The position numbers were made by a program, and so were the translations under genes. Below, one piece after another: positions 36,301-48,796 of a stretch of 64,000 bases of DNA. The stretch is from positions 25,096,869 through 25,160,868 of the forward strand of contig NC_088779.1 in NCBI RefSeq assembly GCF_954871325.1. The letters run 5' to 3'. The DNA comes from Gordionus sp. m RMFG-2023. Its lineage: Eukaryota > Nematomorpha > Gordioida > Chordodea > Parachordodidae. A model generated the notes under the pieces. That model had not been told where the DNA came from, did no database searches, and saw only the letters and a program-made list of their open reading frames with translations. The first letter of the stretch is position 1, and each line of letters starts with the position of its first letter.

Positions 36301-39300
36301 TGATATCAAAAAAATATATCAATTGTCAAAATAAATTGATTTTAAATAATGTTAATATGATAAAATAAAACGTTAATATAAAATAATCTTGATCACTTAT
36401 TTAAGAGGAAAAAAAAGAATTATCTTTTTCGAGAATTATTCTTTTTCTATTGTAATTGTAAGTAATTTTATTTAAAAAAAGAATTTCAATTTAGAAATAA
36501 AACTTAGTATAATCGATAGTGTTGTTAAACGACTCAATTTGAGTTGATTTTATAACGGTAAACTCAATGATTTTGCCAAAAAGTCTCGATATTTTGCTAA
36601 TGGATATCCAGCCTTTGTGCCATCTATGAGCAATATCTTCAAGCTTGCGTAATAATTTTTTGGATAAAATATTGAGTTAACCGTTTTAAAAAAGGCTCAA
36701 ATTGAGCCGTTTATCAACAATATGAAATATATTTTTACAAAAAACAAATGAGGCATAATATTAAAAATTGCATGAAAAAAAATATACATATAAATTTTAT
36801 ATTAATAAATAACATTTAAAAGAAATTTTTAAAAAAGTGGTACATATCACCCGAGTGAATACTTAGAAATTTTTTTTCCCATTATTTACAAATTGCAATC
36901 CTTTTTGTTAATTTGAGTTTATTAAAAAAAATAATTTATTCTTTTTAAATCATAATATATAGAGTGTTTCAAAAATTCTGTTAAAATGATATTTGTGTCT
37001 GTCGAAGAAAGAGAACATTTTCATAAATATATAATTTTCTTTTTTTTACATCCCTAATTTGTATACAATGAACATATCAGAGACGTGCAGATGTACCATT
37101 AAAAAACAATTTCGGCTTGGCTTGGCTCGGGCTTTATATTTTCAGGCCCTACCCGGGTTTTATAATATATTATATTTAATTTTTATAGTTAATAATGGCT
37201 ATTTAAAATATTCGGCCGTTTTAAAAAAAATTTTTTTTTAGACCCGCCTGGTATATTTAAAAAATTGAATCCGGTCCGGGTAAACTGGCCTGATTAAGGG
37301 TTAGGTCTTTAAAATATATATATATAAATGCACTTAAATTAACTTCATTGAATGCTGAATTAATATAACATTTTTTAAATATTTTGATTATAAAATAGGT
37401 GTTGATGTATTTGATTCTGTCACTATGCAATATTCGGGAGAGAGAATTGCCACTTTCCAAGTTACTTGTATGAATGAAGTTCCCAATGAAGCCATAATTT
37501 GCGGAACTAAAGGAACAATCAAAGTTTGATTTAATTTATAAACATGTATTAAAAATTTTAGTAAACTTTCCAAATCCATTTTATAATAAGATGTATAAGT
37601 TTTACATTTTTATGGAATAATTTTTTAAATAAATATCAGAGTTGCAGAGGAACAATTTGTACAGCCCGACCCGGATTTTTTTTAAAAAATTTTTCGACCC
37701 GGCCCGGATTATTTTTTAAAAATTATTTTTGACCCGGCCCGGCCCTGATTTTTTTAAAATATATTTTATTTATTTTTGATTTTTGTAGCTAATAATGGCT
37801 ACTTCAAATATTTGGTTTTAGAATATACGGCCCGGCCCAGGTATTTTTTTTAAAAAAAAATTTTCAGGCCCGGTCCGGATATATGGTCTTTGATAAATAT
37901 TTAATTTATAAAAATATTAATATGTATAGTACATGTCATGTTATATATGAGCTCAGATGAGTTGAGTCAAATGGGGTCGGACCGACAGACTGTAAACTAT
38001 CGAAAAAGGTAGACAACTTTTATAGGGCAACATTTCCTTTAATATACTTCTTTGTTATAAAATTTAATAGCTTAATCATTTCAAGTGCTTAGATGATTAA
38101 GCGAAATCCTAAACTGAAATTATATTTTTGATTAAATAAATATTTACATTTGCATAGAATTTTATCGTCTAATTTTTTTATAATAAGCTGAAATGCACTG
38201 ACACCTTGAGGATTAGTTCTGCGTCAGTATTGGCCGATACTTTTTTTTACCGCTACAAAATTATTCAACCATTTAAATGTTAGATGGTGCCTGATACCCA
38301 GTAGAACGTTAACAGGAACTTAAAAATTTTCTTGTTAATGGTCCTTAATATATACATATAAATATATCCAATACGAATACGAATTTAGATACATAGGCCG
38401 TTTTGGTGTAGCAATTCTATGGAAATCTTGGATAAAAAGCACGAATTTCCTTTTCCCAAATCCGTAGCCAAATCTTATTACGATAACGGAGTGGGGTTTC
38501 TTTACGAAGCAAACGAAGTTAAGAACTGTATACGTAAAGGTTAAATATATATTATATGATGTGAAAACAAAGCGTGAGACGTCAAAGGGTTTATTGGAAG
38601 AAAAACTTGTGGAAAAAAAACTCGACTAAAAAAAGGGCGGACTTAAAATTTAGTCCTTTTTTCTTATAGAAAATTTGTTATAACAGATATATTTATTGAC
38701 TATAAATTTTATGCATGATTATAAGATATTTGAAACAATGAATGAATCTGTATTAATATATATAATATAACCATTTAAATAGTGTTTAATAAAGAATTTG
38801 TATTTTTAAGTTTTTAATTCCGCATATTTTTTTCCGTCAGTTTTTTTTTCCTGGATTCATTTTCTCCTCTTATTTTTTTTTGTTTTAATTATTGAATTTA
38901 ATTTCTCTAACCTTTTTATTTAAAAGTGACTTTCATGATTATTGGGAGGCGGGAGGGATCTTTGTTTTTAAAATAATATAATAGTAAATTGCCTTACCTT
39001 AAAACGATTAATTGATTCCACACTTTTGAACTAAATCTTTATTAAATTTCAAAAATAAAAAAAAATTAATGAAATTCAGTGATTAAATTTGAAAGATAAT
39101 TTTGTTTTGGATATAATAGATAACAAATTTATGTCTGAATTAATGAGGTATGGTATATGGATGATTTAGAAATTAGGTTAAGTCGACGAAACATGAACCG
39201 AAATTCTTAGGATTTGCGATCGAGGAATCTGGGGAAAAAATATCTTAAGATTCAATCTATCCTAATGCAAGATATTAAATCACAAAATATCTCAATATGT

Positions 39301-39671
39301 GTCGTTCAAATTACATGACCATTTATAACTCTTTGGGATGATGTACCCTTAAGTTCAATTTCTCTTCTCTTTCGTATCTTTTAAAAAATCGTTCCTATCC
39401 TCTTTTTTTAATGGTAGTTTTATAATGTTTGAAAAACGAATAAAAATTATTGAAAAAAAAATTAACTTATTTATTCTAAATGCCAATTATATTAACTTTA
39501 ATGGAGGCCTCTTTTTGCTATATAATAATTCTATATTTTAAATTGCATTTTGAAAATTAAGGGCTAAAAGAATGTCCTATCGTCACTCACGAGGACACTT
39601 TGATATTTGCCACTTTGATCGAAAAATGCCGCAAGATAATCGGAGTTAAATATAACCAAGACCAGCAATGA
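27330..39671 (+). CDS. DHDH: DHDH-like Gfo/Idh/MocA oxidoreductase, paralogue 2 (complete)
   Basis: Eight exons: 27330-27428, 27615-27726, 31173-31336, 32949-33086, 33569-33686, 37399-37523, 38389-38539 and 39562-39671. They total 1017 nt and encode 338 residues, close to the 334 of mammalian dihydrodiol dehydrogenase. All introns are GT-AG and the frame is open throughout. The N-terminal Rossmann loop is RWGIISAGRIS (residues 7-17). The catalytic-type lysine is K100 in CEKP, and the GGGCMLDMGVY motif carries D181 and Y185. GTKGTIK and RPFWC follow in the C-terminal sheet domain, and the protein ends KYNQDQQ. The family oxidises dihydrodiols or pentoses with NADP+ in the cytosol; the substrate here is inferred only. 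The first ATG after the duplicated 5' flank is used. Introns 2 and 5 contain younger transposons. Confidence 0.92.
28530..28785. mobile_element. GC-rich hAT-like MITE in DHDH-2 intron 2
   Basis: It starts CAGAGACCTGCATAGGTACC and contains CCTGGCCC/GGCCTGACC-type runs like the 56098 family. The right end is not clear. There is no counterpart in the visible part of copy 1. Confidence 0.55.
29505..30879 (-). mobile_element. 1.4 kb hAT element with TAGCGCGCTA subterminal motif
   Basis: The ends CAGAGTTGTTAAA and TTTAACAACTCCG are inverted repeats with one mismatch. Both flanks are exactly CTGCATTT (29497-29504 and 30880-30887). Paralogue 1 keeps the unfilled site at about 2224-2231. The palindromic motif GTAGCGCGCTA or a variant occurs three times inside each end. 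The interior carries minus-strand transposase remains. The element inserted after the DHDH duplication. Confidence 0.92.
29974..30628 (-). pseudogene. Shortened hAT transposase gene (BED finger plus N-terminal core)
   Basis: On the minus strand 30628-30400 encodes an acidic N-terminus and a BED-type zinc finger (FLCLKCKKNISSN, then LKKHLKVNC). An intron-like break follows, then 30219-29974 encodes the hAT N-terminal core (DTVQPLSLVDNPSFTMMIKT, then VCTPADSWT). The catalytic and C-terminal dimerisation regions are missing, so the element is non-autonomous. The two open segments are nearly undamaged, which fits its recent insertion. Confidence 0.8.
31400..32035. other. Copy-2-specific block in DHDH-2 intron 3
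   Basis: Copy 1 lacks this block between matching flanks (the ATTAGATTTAGGGG side and the CCGATCCGATATCATATC side). It contains G-rich and C-rich tracts (31397-31412, 31465-31477, 31935-31970). No ends or coding sequence were found. Confidence 0.4.
34200..36402 (+). mobile_element. Ty3/gypsy-like fossil, integrase part recognisable
   Basis: Between about 34920 and 35500 the plus strand shows a retroviral-type integrase: a zinc-binding region (GHLGAHW, then CESC), the catalytic core (IDFAGPF, DNGTNF) and YYRNTPNA. An AT-rich repeat of about 290 bp occurs at both ends in the same orientation (34204-34494 and 36109-36400). Next to it, 34496-34740 and about 35775-36000 are inverted copies of each other. 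A purine-rich GGAGGGTGGAA precedes a TGTT at about 35998, as at a 3' LTR. The element is broken, with several breaks. Paralogue 1 lacks it, so it postdates the gene duplication. A Ginger-type DNA transposon (gypsy-like integrase with inverted ends) is the alternative. Confidence 0.75.
36517..36722. mobile_element. hAT MITE (family A), shared with copy 1
   Basis: It begins TAGTGTTGTTAAACGACTC and ends near GAGCCGTTTATCAACAATA. It is orthologous to 5936-6150. Its target duplication is no longer readable. Confidence 0.75.
37077..37312. mobile_element. GC-rich hAT-like MITE, shared with copy 1
   Basis: It runs from CAGAGACGTGCAGATGTACC to a GGTCTTTAA end and is the counterpart of 9886-10175. It lies directly before exon 6. 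Confidence 0.65.
37637..37892. mobile_element. GC-rich hAT-like MITE, copy 2 only
   Basis: It begins CAGAGTTGCAGAGGAACAAT and ends TATGGTCTTTG, with CCCGGCCCGG runs inside. Both flanks are exactly ATAAATAT (37629-37636 and 37893-37900). Paralogue 1 has a single unfilled ATAAATAT at 10469-10476. It inserted in intron 6 after the duplication. Confidence 0.9.
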
Positions 39672-39835
39672 ACACATTTAAAATTAAAATGTTGCCCATT
39701 TATGTTAAAATGATGTATATTCTATTCTTATTTTATAAATATGTAGATAATCATGACAAAGAAAATCTTATTTTTTAATTTACTAAATTATAACAATTAC
39801 GGGTTAGTTTTGCCTTTAATATAAAATATAGTAAA

Positions 39836-39841
39836 AATAAA
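39836..39841 (+). terminator. Candidate polyadenylation signal of DHDH-2
   Basis: An AATAAA hexamer lies 165 nt after the stop. The site used by copy 1 (AATAAA about 33 nt after the stop) is missing here because of a small difference in the flank. Weak evidence in AT-rich DNA. Confidence 0.25.
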
Positions 39842-41116
39842 ATAGATGTAAATTCTAAGTCATTCTATCACTTTTTTAAAATTCTCCCTTATGGCTTAGG
39901 CACCGTTTATAGTATACTATGATTTCTTACTAATATGCGATAATCAAGTGGAATCATGTTAGACATTTTAAGGTGATCTAGAAGATCATTTAAAGTTGAA
40001 TAGTTAAAAAATATCACGAATTTCAATAGTTTTCAAAAAATAATTAGAAAATAATTATTAATTAAATATAATACTTAAAACATCTATTAGCTCAAATCTC
40101 GAGTCTCTGGAAAAAATATTGAGTCACCGTTTTTAAAAATCGAGTCGTTTAGCAACACTTCTTGCATTTTTAAGCTATAGGATGACATATCTCGAAGGGA
40201 ATTTTAGTTGGGTTTTTACATAATATGTATTTGTATTCTTTGTTGGGATTTTATTTTTAAAAATTTTACCTAGTTTTATTAATAAGCCCGATTTGGGTCG
40301 ATTTAAAAAGGGCCCGATAAAGATTTTGGCCAAAATAATAAATATAATCCTCGAGAAAGAAAGGAAGAAAGAATTTTTCTCTAACCCATCAATCATACCT
40401 CATCACCCAAATTACCTGACCTTCACTAAATATATTCAATCCTAGCATCAATCCATTACGCGTTTTATCTGCGTATATAGATAGTTTCAATCATTTTACC
40501 TAAAAGCAACTTTTCTTGGAATTTCTCGCCTTTTTAAAAATATTGTAATATAAATTACTCATAAATAATCTTTCCATTAAAGAGCCAAATTCTTTCGACT
40601 TCCTGTCTCTGAACTTGATTAAAAACTAGCTACTATATTAGTCGATTGGGCAACAAATTTAATCGACGAAAGAGAGTAATTCTATTGACCAACTAAAACA
40701 ACTAATTTAGTCTACGGAAGTGACTAATAAAGTTCATTTAGTTCTTTAGGTCGCCTATAAAAATTATAAACAAAAAATAATGATATTAATTAGTTGTTCT
40801 TTTTCTTATTGAAATGAGCTATAATTTTACATTATTATGTGAATATATTATATGATACATATTTTTTTGAAAATTAGGTAATTAAAAAAAAATGAATTAT
40901 TTAAATTAAACAATTGGTCAAATACAATTAAATATTTATCAATTTTTGTTTAAAAATAGGTGAACCGAAATAAAGCGCTAAACCTTTATAAATATCTGAA
41001 CTGTAGCCATAACTGAACCGATATAATTATTTTTTTAGGAGTAAAGAGTACCATAAATGAAGTTAAACCGGTTTTATCCAAAAAAAATTTTTTTTCGTTT
41101 ACATTCTTTTCCTTGC

Positions 41117-44100
41117 GGAATTACATATTTTACTATATCCACGTCGTTTTAGTAGCAATCTATTTTATAATTATTAAATTATCAAAATACTTGTTTAATA
41201 ATATCCATAAGAAGTTTGTATTAATTTTTTCATTATTACTTAAATTGATTTACAATCTTTTAACTGCTTCTTATAATATTAGAGCCATATTTTTGTCTTC
41301 TCTTTTTTAGTTTACAAAATATCTAAATGACCAATTTGTAGATTTATGATTAAGTTATATTTATTAAAGTTAAGATAAATAGTTTGATAAAAGGGCCATT
41401 TTTCCTATATAAATTTCAAAATGGCCAAATTTTATATATTATTTATAAAATTTTGATATTTGAGTTTATTTTAAAGTATTTGTATTGTTATAACCTTTAT
41501 TAAAAAAAATTTTCTTTTGTGCTGTCTTGAAATGCAATATATTCAAATTTTTCCCAAATCTATCTTCTATATTATTTCGTAGATGTGAGGAATTGTACAT
41601 CTTTAAACTAAAAATATCCATATGATGTGGTTTTACAAAATAATAATGAATTCTAATTAGTTTATCAATATAATAATATATATAAATTTATTTTATTTTT
41701 CTTTGGAAAATTTAGACAGTTCATGCCAGATTTGACACAGTTCATTCCTTTTCTACTTATATTTTTCTCTTAAATGAATTAGTCAGTAATATAGATAAGT
41801 GAAAAATCATACCTAAAGGTGACCATGGAGCTAATTTGGAAGGGGTCATTTTGAAGAACATGAATCCTTAATTATAAAAAATATTACAGCTCTCTAAATA
41901 TATTTGCCATCAATATCGAAATCTAGTTACAATATTTCTATTGAGCAGTCATTATTCTAAATAAGGGTTAAAATCAGGGAACCGAACAGGACCATTAAAC
42001 CGGTATTAACCGCTATTTTATCGAATCTGAACCGAACCATAACTGTTAAATGATTTTCTATCCGAACCTAAATGGAACCGTGACTAAAATACTGATTATT
42101 AATATATTAAATGGTCATTTATAATAAAAGTTCAAAGGGTTTAGACTCGGGGTCTGGGTTAACATCCCTGCTTTTAAGATACTATTTGTTAAACCACCGT
42201 ACCTACACAATGCCTAATATATCTATCTGCTACTAATGGTATCGTAATCAAATTCTACCTCGTTATCAAATATTGTATTTAATTTTATTTTAAAAAATTA
42301 TTGCATCTAAAATATATAATTTTTAATTATTCATATTTTATAATAATGTCAGTTATTGATAAGTAAGGCCTGGCTGATGTAATCTCTACACAGCGGGAAG
42401 GCTCTGAAGGTTAAAAGAATTCCAAAACTATTATATAAAATTAAACAAAAATTGAATAGACCCCACAATATTATTTTACGTAAAAGCTACTTTAAGTTCA
42501 TAGTATTATTTCATTTAATTTTTTAAATATCCAAAAAAAACTTTTATGAGATTAATTATAATTCTATATACCGTTTCGCGGATCTTTTTAAATCGAATTT
42601 CAATTTTAACTCGATATTTGAATATTTAATTTAATTAAATTATATTAATTAATTAATTTTATTAAACTCATCAAAATATAACCCCCCCCCCTCCTCTTCT
42701 CCCATTTTCAATAGCAATCGGTTATTAGAAAATATATTAATATGCATTTATAAAAAAAATCTATGTATACATTGAAATCTTTATATTAATTTAATTAAAA
42801 ATGAGTTTTATATCTTTATTTTATTTAGATGTTTTCTTAATTTTTTTTTTAACAAAAATTTGTATGTTGCAGCAATTTATGCGGAGAACAAATTTTCAGA
42901 TCTGCAAATAAAAATTTATTTTTTAAAAAAAATAAGCGATTAGACTTAAATAGGTTTTTAAACAGGTGTGATTTTGGTCGATTTATAAAAGGTCCGATAA
43001 AGATTTTAGCCAAAGTAATACTATGTAGCCTGGAGATTTTCTTTAGATGACATAGAGGTTTATAGCTCTTTTTGCCAAATCTCTAATTACACAATATTAT
43101 TTTAGCCAAAATCATAATCAAGACATTTATAAAAATTGAGCACACTAGATTAAGATTAGTTGTAGAACTCAAGAAAAGAAAGATGAAAAACAATAGTCCA
43201 AAATAAAATAGCCTATTTTAATATTAAAAAGATCTTTTAATTTAAAATATTTATATTTATTTTATAGTAATTTGGCAAATGATATATTTAATTTATTATC
43301 TGTAAAAATTTATCAAAAATTTATTATTATATGAAATAAATATATATTTAATTGATTGGATAGGACTACTAAGTATAATAATGAATCAGTATAAAAAATA
43401 AATCATCATTTTTAACTTTTTAAATTAAGAGATTTTGTGAAGTGTTTAAATACTTTTTTTAAAAAAATACTTACACTTATAATTATAAATATTATCCTTA
43501 ATTATTATTCAAATTAAATGATTTAATAACGCAGCCAATTTATCTATTAAATTATATATAGTCGGGAAATACTTTAAATTGTTATGCTAAGATTTTAATT
43601 AAAATATATCCCACATTCATTGTGTGCGTATTCAAGCAATACGAGTATCCCAGTAATTTTAGAATATAAATAAATAATAAATCAAAACTTTATGACCAAA
43701 GTGAATGAAATATATAGGATAGATATTTTTATACATATTAAAATACATTTTGGAAAAAATCAGATTTTTAAATTTTTAAGGAAACTTCCAAGGTATCTTC
43801 CGTAGAGTCTATTTCTTTCCTTCTTTTTCAATTTAGAGGAGAAAAGTTGTAATAAATACCATTCTGCCTTGATCCTAAAATCATTCACAAGGTTGTAGAG
43901 GTTTATAAAGTTTTTTTTGTTTCTATAATGGGTAACAGCTTCATCAGAAAAATAAAAAATTATTTAAATTTATCCGGCAATAACTAAAAATTTTTTGATT
44001 AATTGATATAGAATTAACTTGTTATCAATCACAGAATAATGCGTATAACATATTAACGTATTAAATGATTTTAATCGAAAGGAATTGCAGTTACTGGAAA

Positions 44101-44404
44101 TTAAATTACTTTTTTTCTCTTTGTAGAAATTTAAATTATTTTGGTGAGAAATAAAAGATGTTTATAAATTTTATAAAATTATGACAGGTTGTTGGAATTA
44201 AATTAATAAATAAATTGCATAATTAATACCTAAATTCGTAGAAAAATGGTGATGCAAAATTATCAATTAAAATGACCACTGTTCTTGTAATTAATTTTAA
44301 ATATGACTTTATGTTAAATATAATTACTTAAAAATTTTAAGATTAAATGTTGAGAGATTTTATTATAAGAGTTTATTTTTGATTGATTCTTTATAGGATA
44401 TGAT
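41117..44404. other. Gene-free AT-rich stretch with MITE remnants
   Basis: No gene is supported. Contents are a possible small element at about 41971-42168 (CAGGGAACCGAAC to TTAACATCCCTG), a poly-C/CT tract at 42682-42702 and a decayed family B MITE at about 42960-43148. The short hydrophobic frame at 41113-41310 looks like chance. Confidence 0.45.
42960..43148. mobile_element. hAT MITE (family B), degraded
   Basis: The interior GGTCGATTTATAAAAGGTCC and the right part ending GAGCACACTAG follow the family B plan of 55830-56036. The left end (about GGTGTGATTTTGG) and the flanks have decayed. Confidence 0.6.
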
Positions 44405-45236
44405 AAACATTTTTAAAAAAATCGAACGCGTTCAACGTTCATTGACAAAAATCGAACGCGTTCACGTTCACGTTCAAATTCAAAAAAAGGAACGCGTTCA
44501 AGTTCATGAACGCGTTCATGCGTTCAAAATTTTATGATAAATTTTTTTAAAAATTTAATTTAATATAAATAAATGCCTTATATTTTTCAACACAATATAT
44601 TAGCCATGATAAAAAATAATAGTTTTATTTTGATAATATAATTATAAATACAATATAATAGAGCGATAAAAAAATAAATTTATAAAAAAATTTTCTTATT
44701 AATTTTTAATAATAATTGCTTTTCAAAATTTTCATCTGATAGGCATGAACGCTTAGCAGTTAATACAGCGTTAGCTATACTAAAAACTATTGAATTACCT
44801 TTTGATTTTAAAACAGTGAAATATTTTTGATATTTGGGCCATGGTAATTCTAATTCATCTAATATTGAATTTTGATTTTCAGAATCTGATGATAAAATAT
44901 TTATATCCATGCAATTAATAAACTTTAATCTTATCTTCTCTAGCAGTAGCACGTTATGGTACGTTAATTGCAATATGAAAGAGGAAAAAGTAAAAACAGC
45001 TGATTAAAAAATATAAGACTTTTTTGTTAAAAAATTGGATTAAATATTAATTTTTCAAATAAATAAAAATATAAGAATTTTTTGTTAAAAAATGCGGATT
45101 AATATTAATTTTTCAAATAAATAAAAATAAAAAGTGTTTTTAAAATTGAACGAACGTAAAATTGAACGCGTTCATTCAAAAAAACGAACTTCGTTCACGA
45201 ACGCGTTCATTTTGAACGCGTTTGTTTACAACACTA
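44405..45236 (-). mobile_element. hAT fossil with GAACGCGTTC subterminal motif
   Basis: The right end reads TTTACAACACTA. Flanks GATATGAT (44397-44404) and GATATGAC (45237-45244) look like an 8-bp target duplication with one change; the matching left terminus is eroded. The palindrome GAACGCGTTC occurs about four times inside the left end and three times inside the right. A minus-strand frame at 44973-44680 keeps the hAT C-terminus: AVLTAKRSCLSDENFEKQLL, then LKINKKI. It lacks the rest of the transposase, so it is non-autonomous. Confidence 0.75.
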
Positions 45237-48003
45237 GATATGACAAATATTTTTTTATGATACAAACTATTATAAAAATTAATTTATTAAATATATTCAA
45301 ATGATAAAGGAATAAGATATTAATAATTATATTTTCATTAATCTATCAATAGATAATTTAAATCCTTTATTTAATAATATTCAAAATAATTTATATAAAA
45401 TTTTAAATTTTAATAATATTCAATCCGCAAGTTAGCGTTATTGTTTTGAAATAAGATACCGCTACATAGAATGAAATAATTTAGAGTTATATATCAGATT
45501 TTACTCACCAAAGCATTAAAGATTCATTTTATTGACCCATTAATACTTAAACAATATTAAATTGTCCTAAAAAAATCTTCATAATCCCAAAATAAATTTT
45601 CATAAATTACCACCGTTTCTCCTCTATTCAAGGTATAGAATAGTTTTGATGCCAGCAACTAGTGGTGATAAATGGTTCAATTTTTGCAGGTTTTGAACCG
45701 ACTCCAAAATAATTTGGATGAAGATTTTAGAAAACTATAATCTTAGCCTCAATCTAGGTTTAAACTTAAGGGTACCATAACCTTAAAAATACTCTTGCCT
45801 CATGGCTTAGCGATATTTCTTTCTTTCTTTCTTTCTTTTTTTTCAATTAAGAGAAGAAATAAAAAATAGAAATAATCAAAATTGATCTAGCATCAAAACA
45901 GTAAAATATATAATTATCCAACTTACCTTTAAAAAAAATATTTAAGATTATTACATATTTATTTTTTATTTAAACAAGTTGTATAATTGTATATCTCGAT
46001 TTATTTGGAATTGAAAATAAAACAACCCATAAATTTCATATTAAAACGTAAATTTTTTTAAAAATACCTCCCCGTATTTAAAAAAATGTCGTTTGACTCA
46101 TGAGGGTAATTTAAAAAAATCTAAACAAAATTTTAACCTTAATCCTGATTAGGTCAAATTGAATTTAAATTCTATATTCTCACCTACTCTGGGAGTCCAG
46201 CGGGCCCGGATCTAAGCACTACTCGTATCACTAAAAAAATAAATAGAAATTAAAATAGTTGCGAGTTATATTCATGGCCAGTTGTGAATGAAAAGGAATG
46301 GTAATGATTCAGGATTTCTCTACCCCTCTATGCGTAGTAAAAATCCTTCTTCCAAATACCAACTTAAGAAAAATCTTCAATCATACTAAGTTCTGTTACT
46401 GTAATAAATATTAAGTATCTCAGGAACCACTTAATTATATACTGAAATTCGTTTTTTAAAAATTGAACTTAATTATTTTAAAAATATTTAAATTTTGTTT
46501 GGAAAATAATAATAAATTACTAATACATATAATCTTATTTTAATTAAATAAAAGGTATTGTAAATAATTTATTACAAATAAAATTTAAAAAAAGCGACAT
46601 AACTTAATAATAGAGACAAGCTTTGCAAAAAAAATAAAAATTTTATCATTTAATTTCCTAAATAAAATTTAATTTTATGATGAAACATAATTTATATGTG
46701 ACTTATTTTTTGGTATTAGAAAAAGCTCATAATTTTTAATTTTAGTAGATTAAAAAGATATTACGGAAACATAAATATCTATTATAAAACCAGTTTGCCG
46801 TAGGAAAAACAATAATTCCACAAAAAATATTTAAAAGTTACATATATTTTAAATTTATTTAATTATTTTTTTTCATAAACATTTTTGGACCTTAAAATAT
46901 ATATATATATAAAAGGATTAAATACATATATTTTATCATAAAATAACAATTATAATATTTTATAGGCCATGTAGAGTATAACCATTGTTTTAAATCAATC
47001 GTATATTCAAGGTTATATAACCAGGGGATGGGAAGAGGCATAAAGGAGATAGATAAAGGAGAACCCCTTTTTCAGTCTCTAATATTATTCAAATGACGAT
47101 GACACATTTATAACTACTCTTTCCAATTTCAAATACCTTCTAGTATCATATCCCCTTCCTCTCATAAAATAATTCCCCCACCCCATGTTAATTCATAGTC
47201 TATGTGCCTAGTAATTCTATGTTGCGCGTTCATTGGCAAAAATGACATCGCCAAGGGAAAGTCAAAGAATGTGCTCAACGCGTCTTATTGAGGAAAATAT
47301 TTTTTAAGGCAAGGGATCGCTTTTCGAGCATCATAAAATTTAAATATATATTTATGCACCGATTAGGCATTAGCGACCACTGATTAAAATTGATTAATAT
47401 ATATGAATTTTCGTTTTCTATTTAGGAATTAATCCCATGATTAAGATATAAAAATCTGCGATCTATTGGTTTTCAGAAGAATGACGACAAAGACCAAGCT
47501 TGATACAAGGCCCTCCAACATGAATTCTATTATGTATAAAATAATTAACATATACATTTCAGTATTTTTTTGAGAATGTTTGCATCCTATATTAAAAAAA
47601 TTTTTATTACGAAAAACCAGAATCAAAAGAAAAATTTATATATCATTATGGGTATCATTACCTCTCAGGGTCTTTCCCCATTTACATTTCTTATAATCAT
47701 TATTCAATTCCCGAGAATATTCATGAAAGTATTTTTAGAGGAAAATAAGGGCCCCTTCTTTTTACTATTTTTTAACAATAAAATAATAAAAAAATAATAT
47801 AAACCTTTGAAATTAGGTTTTTAAACAGTGTCTACATGACAGAAAATTTGCTGTGTGCAAACACCTTCTACAAAATGTAACCAAAAAAATTTTCCAATCA
47901 TTAAACTCTTATAAAACGACGTCAATAAAAAAAATTCTTTCGAATGTTATTTATAAAATATATGTATCAACCAGTTCTAAGATTTACTTCATTTAAATTA
48001 TAT
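45237..48003. other. Gene-free AT-rich stretch upstream of GAD
   Basis: No coding sequence is supported. A CTTT microsatellite lies at about 45818-45842. Short frames at 47441-47797 show no conserved motifs on either strand and are taken as chance. Confidence 0.45.
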
Positions 48004-48011
48004 ATCATAAT

Positions 48012-48236
48012 TAGTGTTGTTAAACGGCTTGAGCCGATTTTTTAAAACGGCTAACTCAATATTTTATATTTTAGCCAGGAAAATATTGCCTAGGCCTCGA
48101 GATTTCGAGAATATATGTTTAAACCTTTGTTCCTTTTATGACCAAAATCTACAGGCGTGGGTAATATTTTTCTGGATGAAATATTGAGTTAGCCGTTTTT
48201 AAAAATTGGCTCAAAACGAGCCGTTTAACAACACTA
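48012..48236. mobile_element. hAT MITE (family A), intact
   Basis: The ends TAGTGTTGTTAAACGGCT and AGCCGTTTAACAACACTA are perfect inverted repeats. Both flanks are ATCATAAT (48004-48011 and 48237-48244). At 225 bp with no coding sequence, it is the best reference copy of the family. It lies about 560 bp upstream of the GAD start codon, so it could sit in or near the promoter. Confidence 0.92.
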
Positions 48237-48796
48237 ATCATAATAATAGTTATAGTTATAGTATGTATATATATGTATACATGGAATAATTTTTGATTAA
48301 TTTTAATAAATATAAATTAGCCCATTAAAATTTTCTTATGATATACTATATTTGCATTTAATTCCTTCATGCTCCTCTCCATTTAAGTTTGGTCCATTTG
48401 TGTTACAGGGTAAAATTAAATAACCCCTTAACTAATAATTAATAACGTCTAGTTTTAATATTTTAAAATATTTTGGTGATAAAAAAAAGTTATATATTTA
48501 TATTTGGTATATAAATCTAAAATTCTTTGGCATTAAAAATTCACTTTTTGTATAATTTTTTATTATTGAGTTTTTGAACTCCAAAATTTTTTTTCAAGTT
48601 TTATATAAAAAAAACAATAATGCCATTATGAACCGACTTTAAATATTATAATATATATTTTTAAAAACTTTTCAAATTAATATTATTTATTAAATTACTC
48701 AGCAATATAAATAAATATATATTTTTCTTGGATTCTAAAATAATTTCTAAATAAACTCTCTTAAATCTCTTTTATTTAGTATTTATAACTCTTTTA

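Larger units (their letters stand above)
29303..41116 (+). repeat. Segmental duplication, copy 2
   Basis: It matches 2024-13381 from intron 2 of DHDH to the 3' flank. Insertions found only here are the hAT element 29505-30879, the Ty3-like fossil 34200-36402 and the MITE 37637-37892, plus an unexplained block at about 31400-32035. Confidence 0.85.

Noticed and set aside
41113-41310. Hydrophobic 65-residue frame that looks like membrane segments
   Set aside because: AT-rich DNA readily gives Ile/Leu/Phe-rich frames; there is no start context, homologue or conserved copy in the other duplicate.
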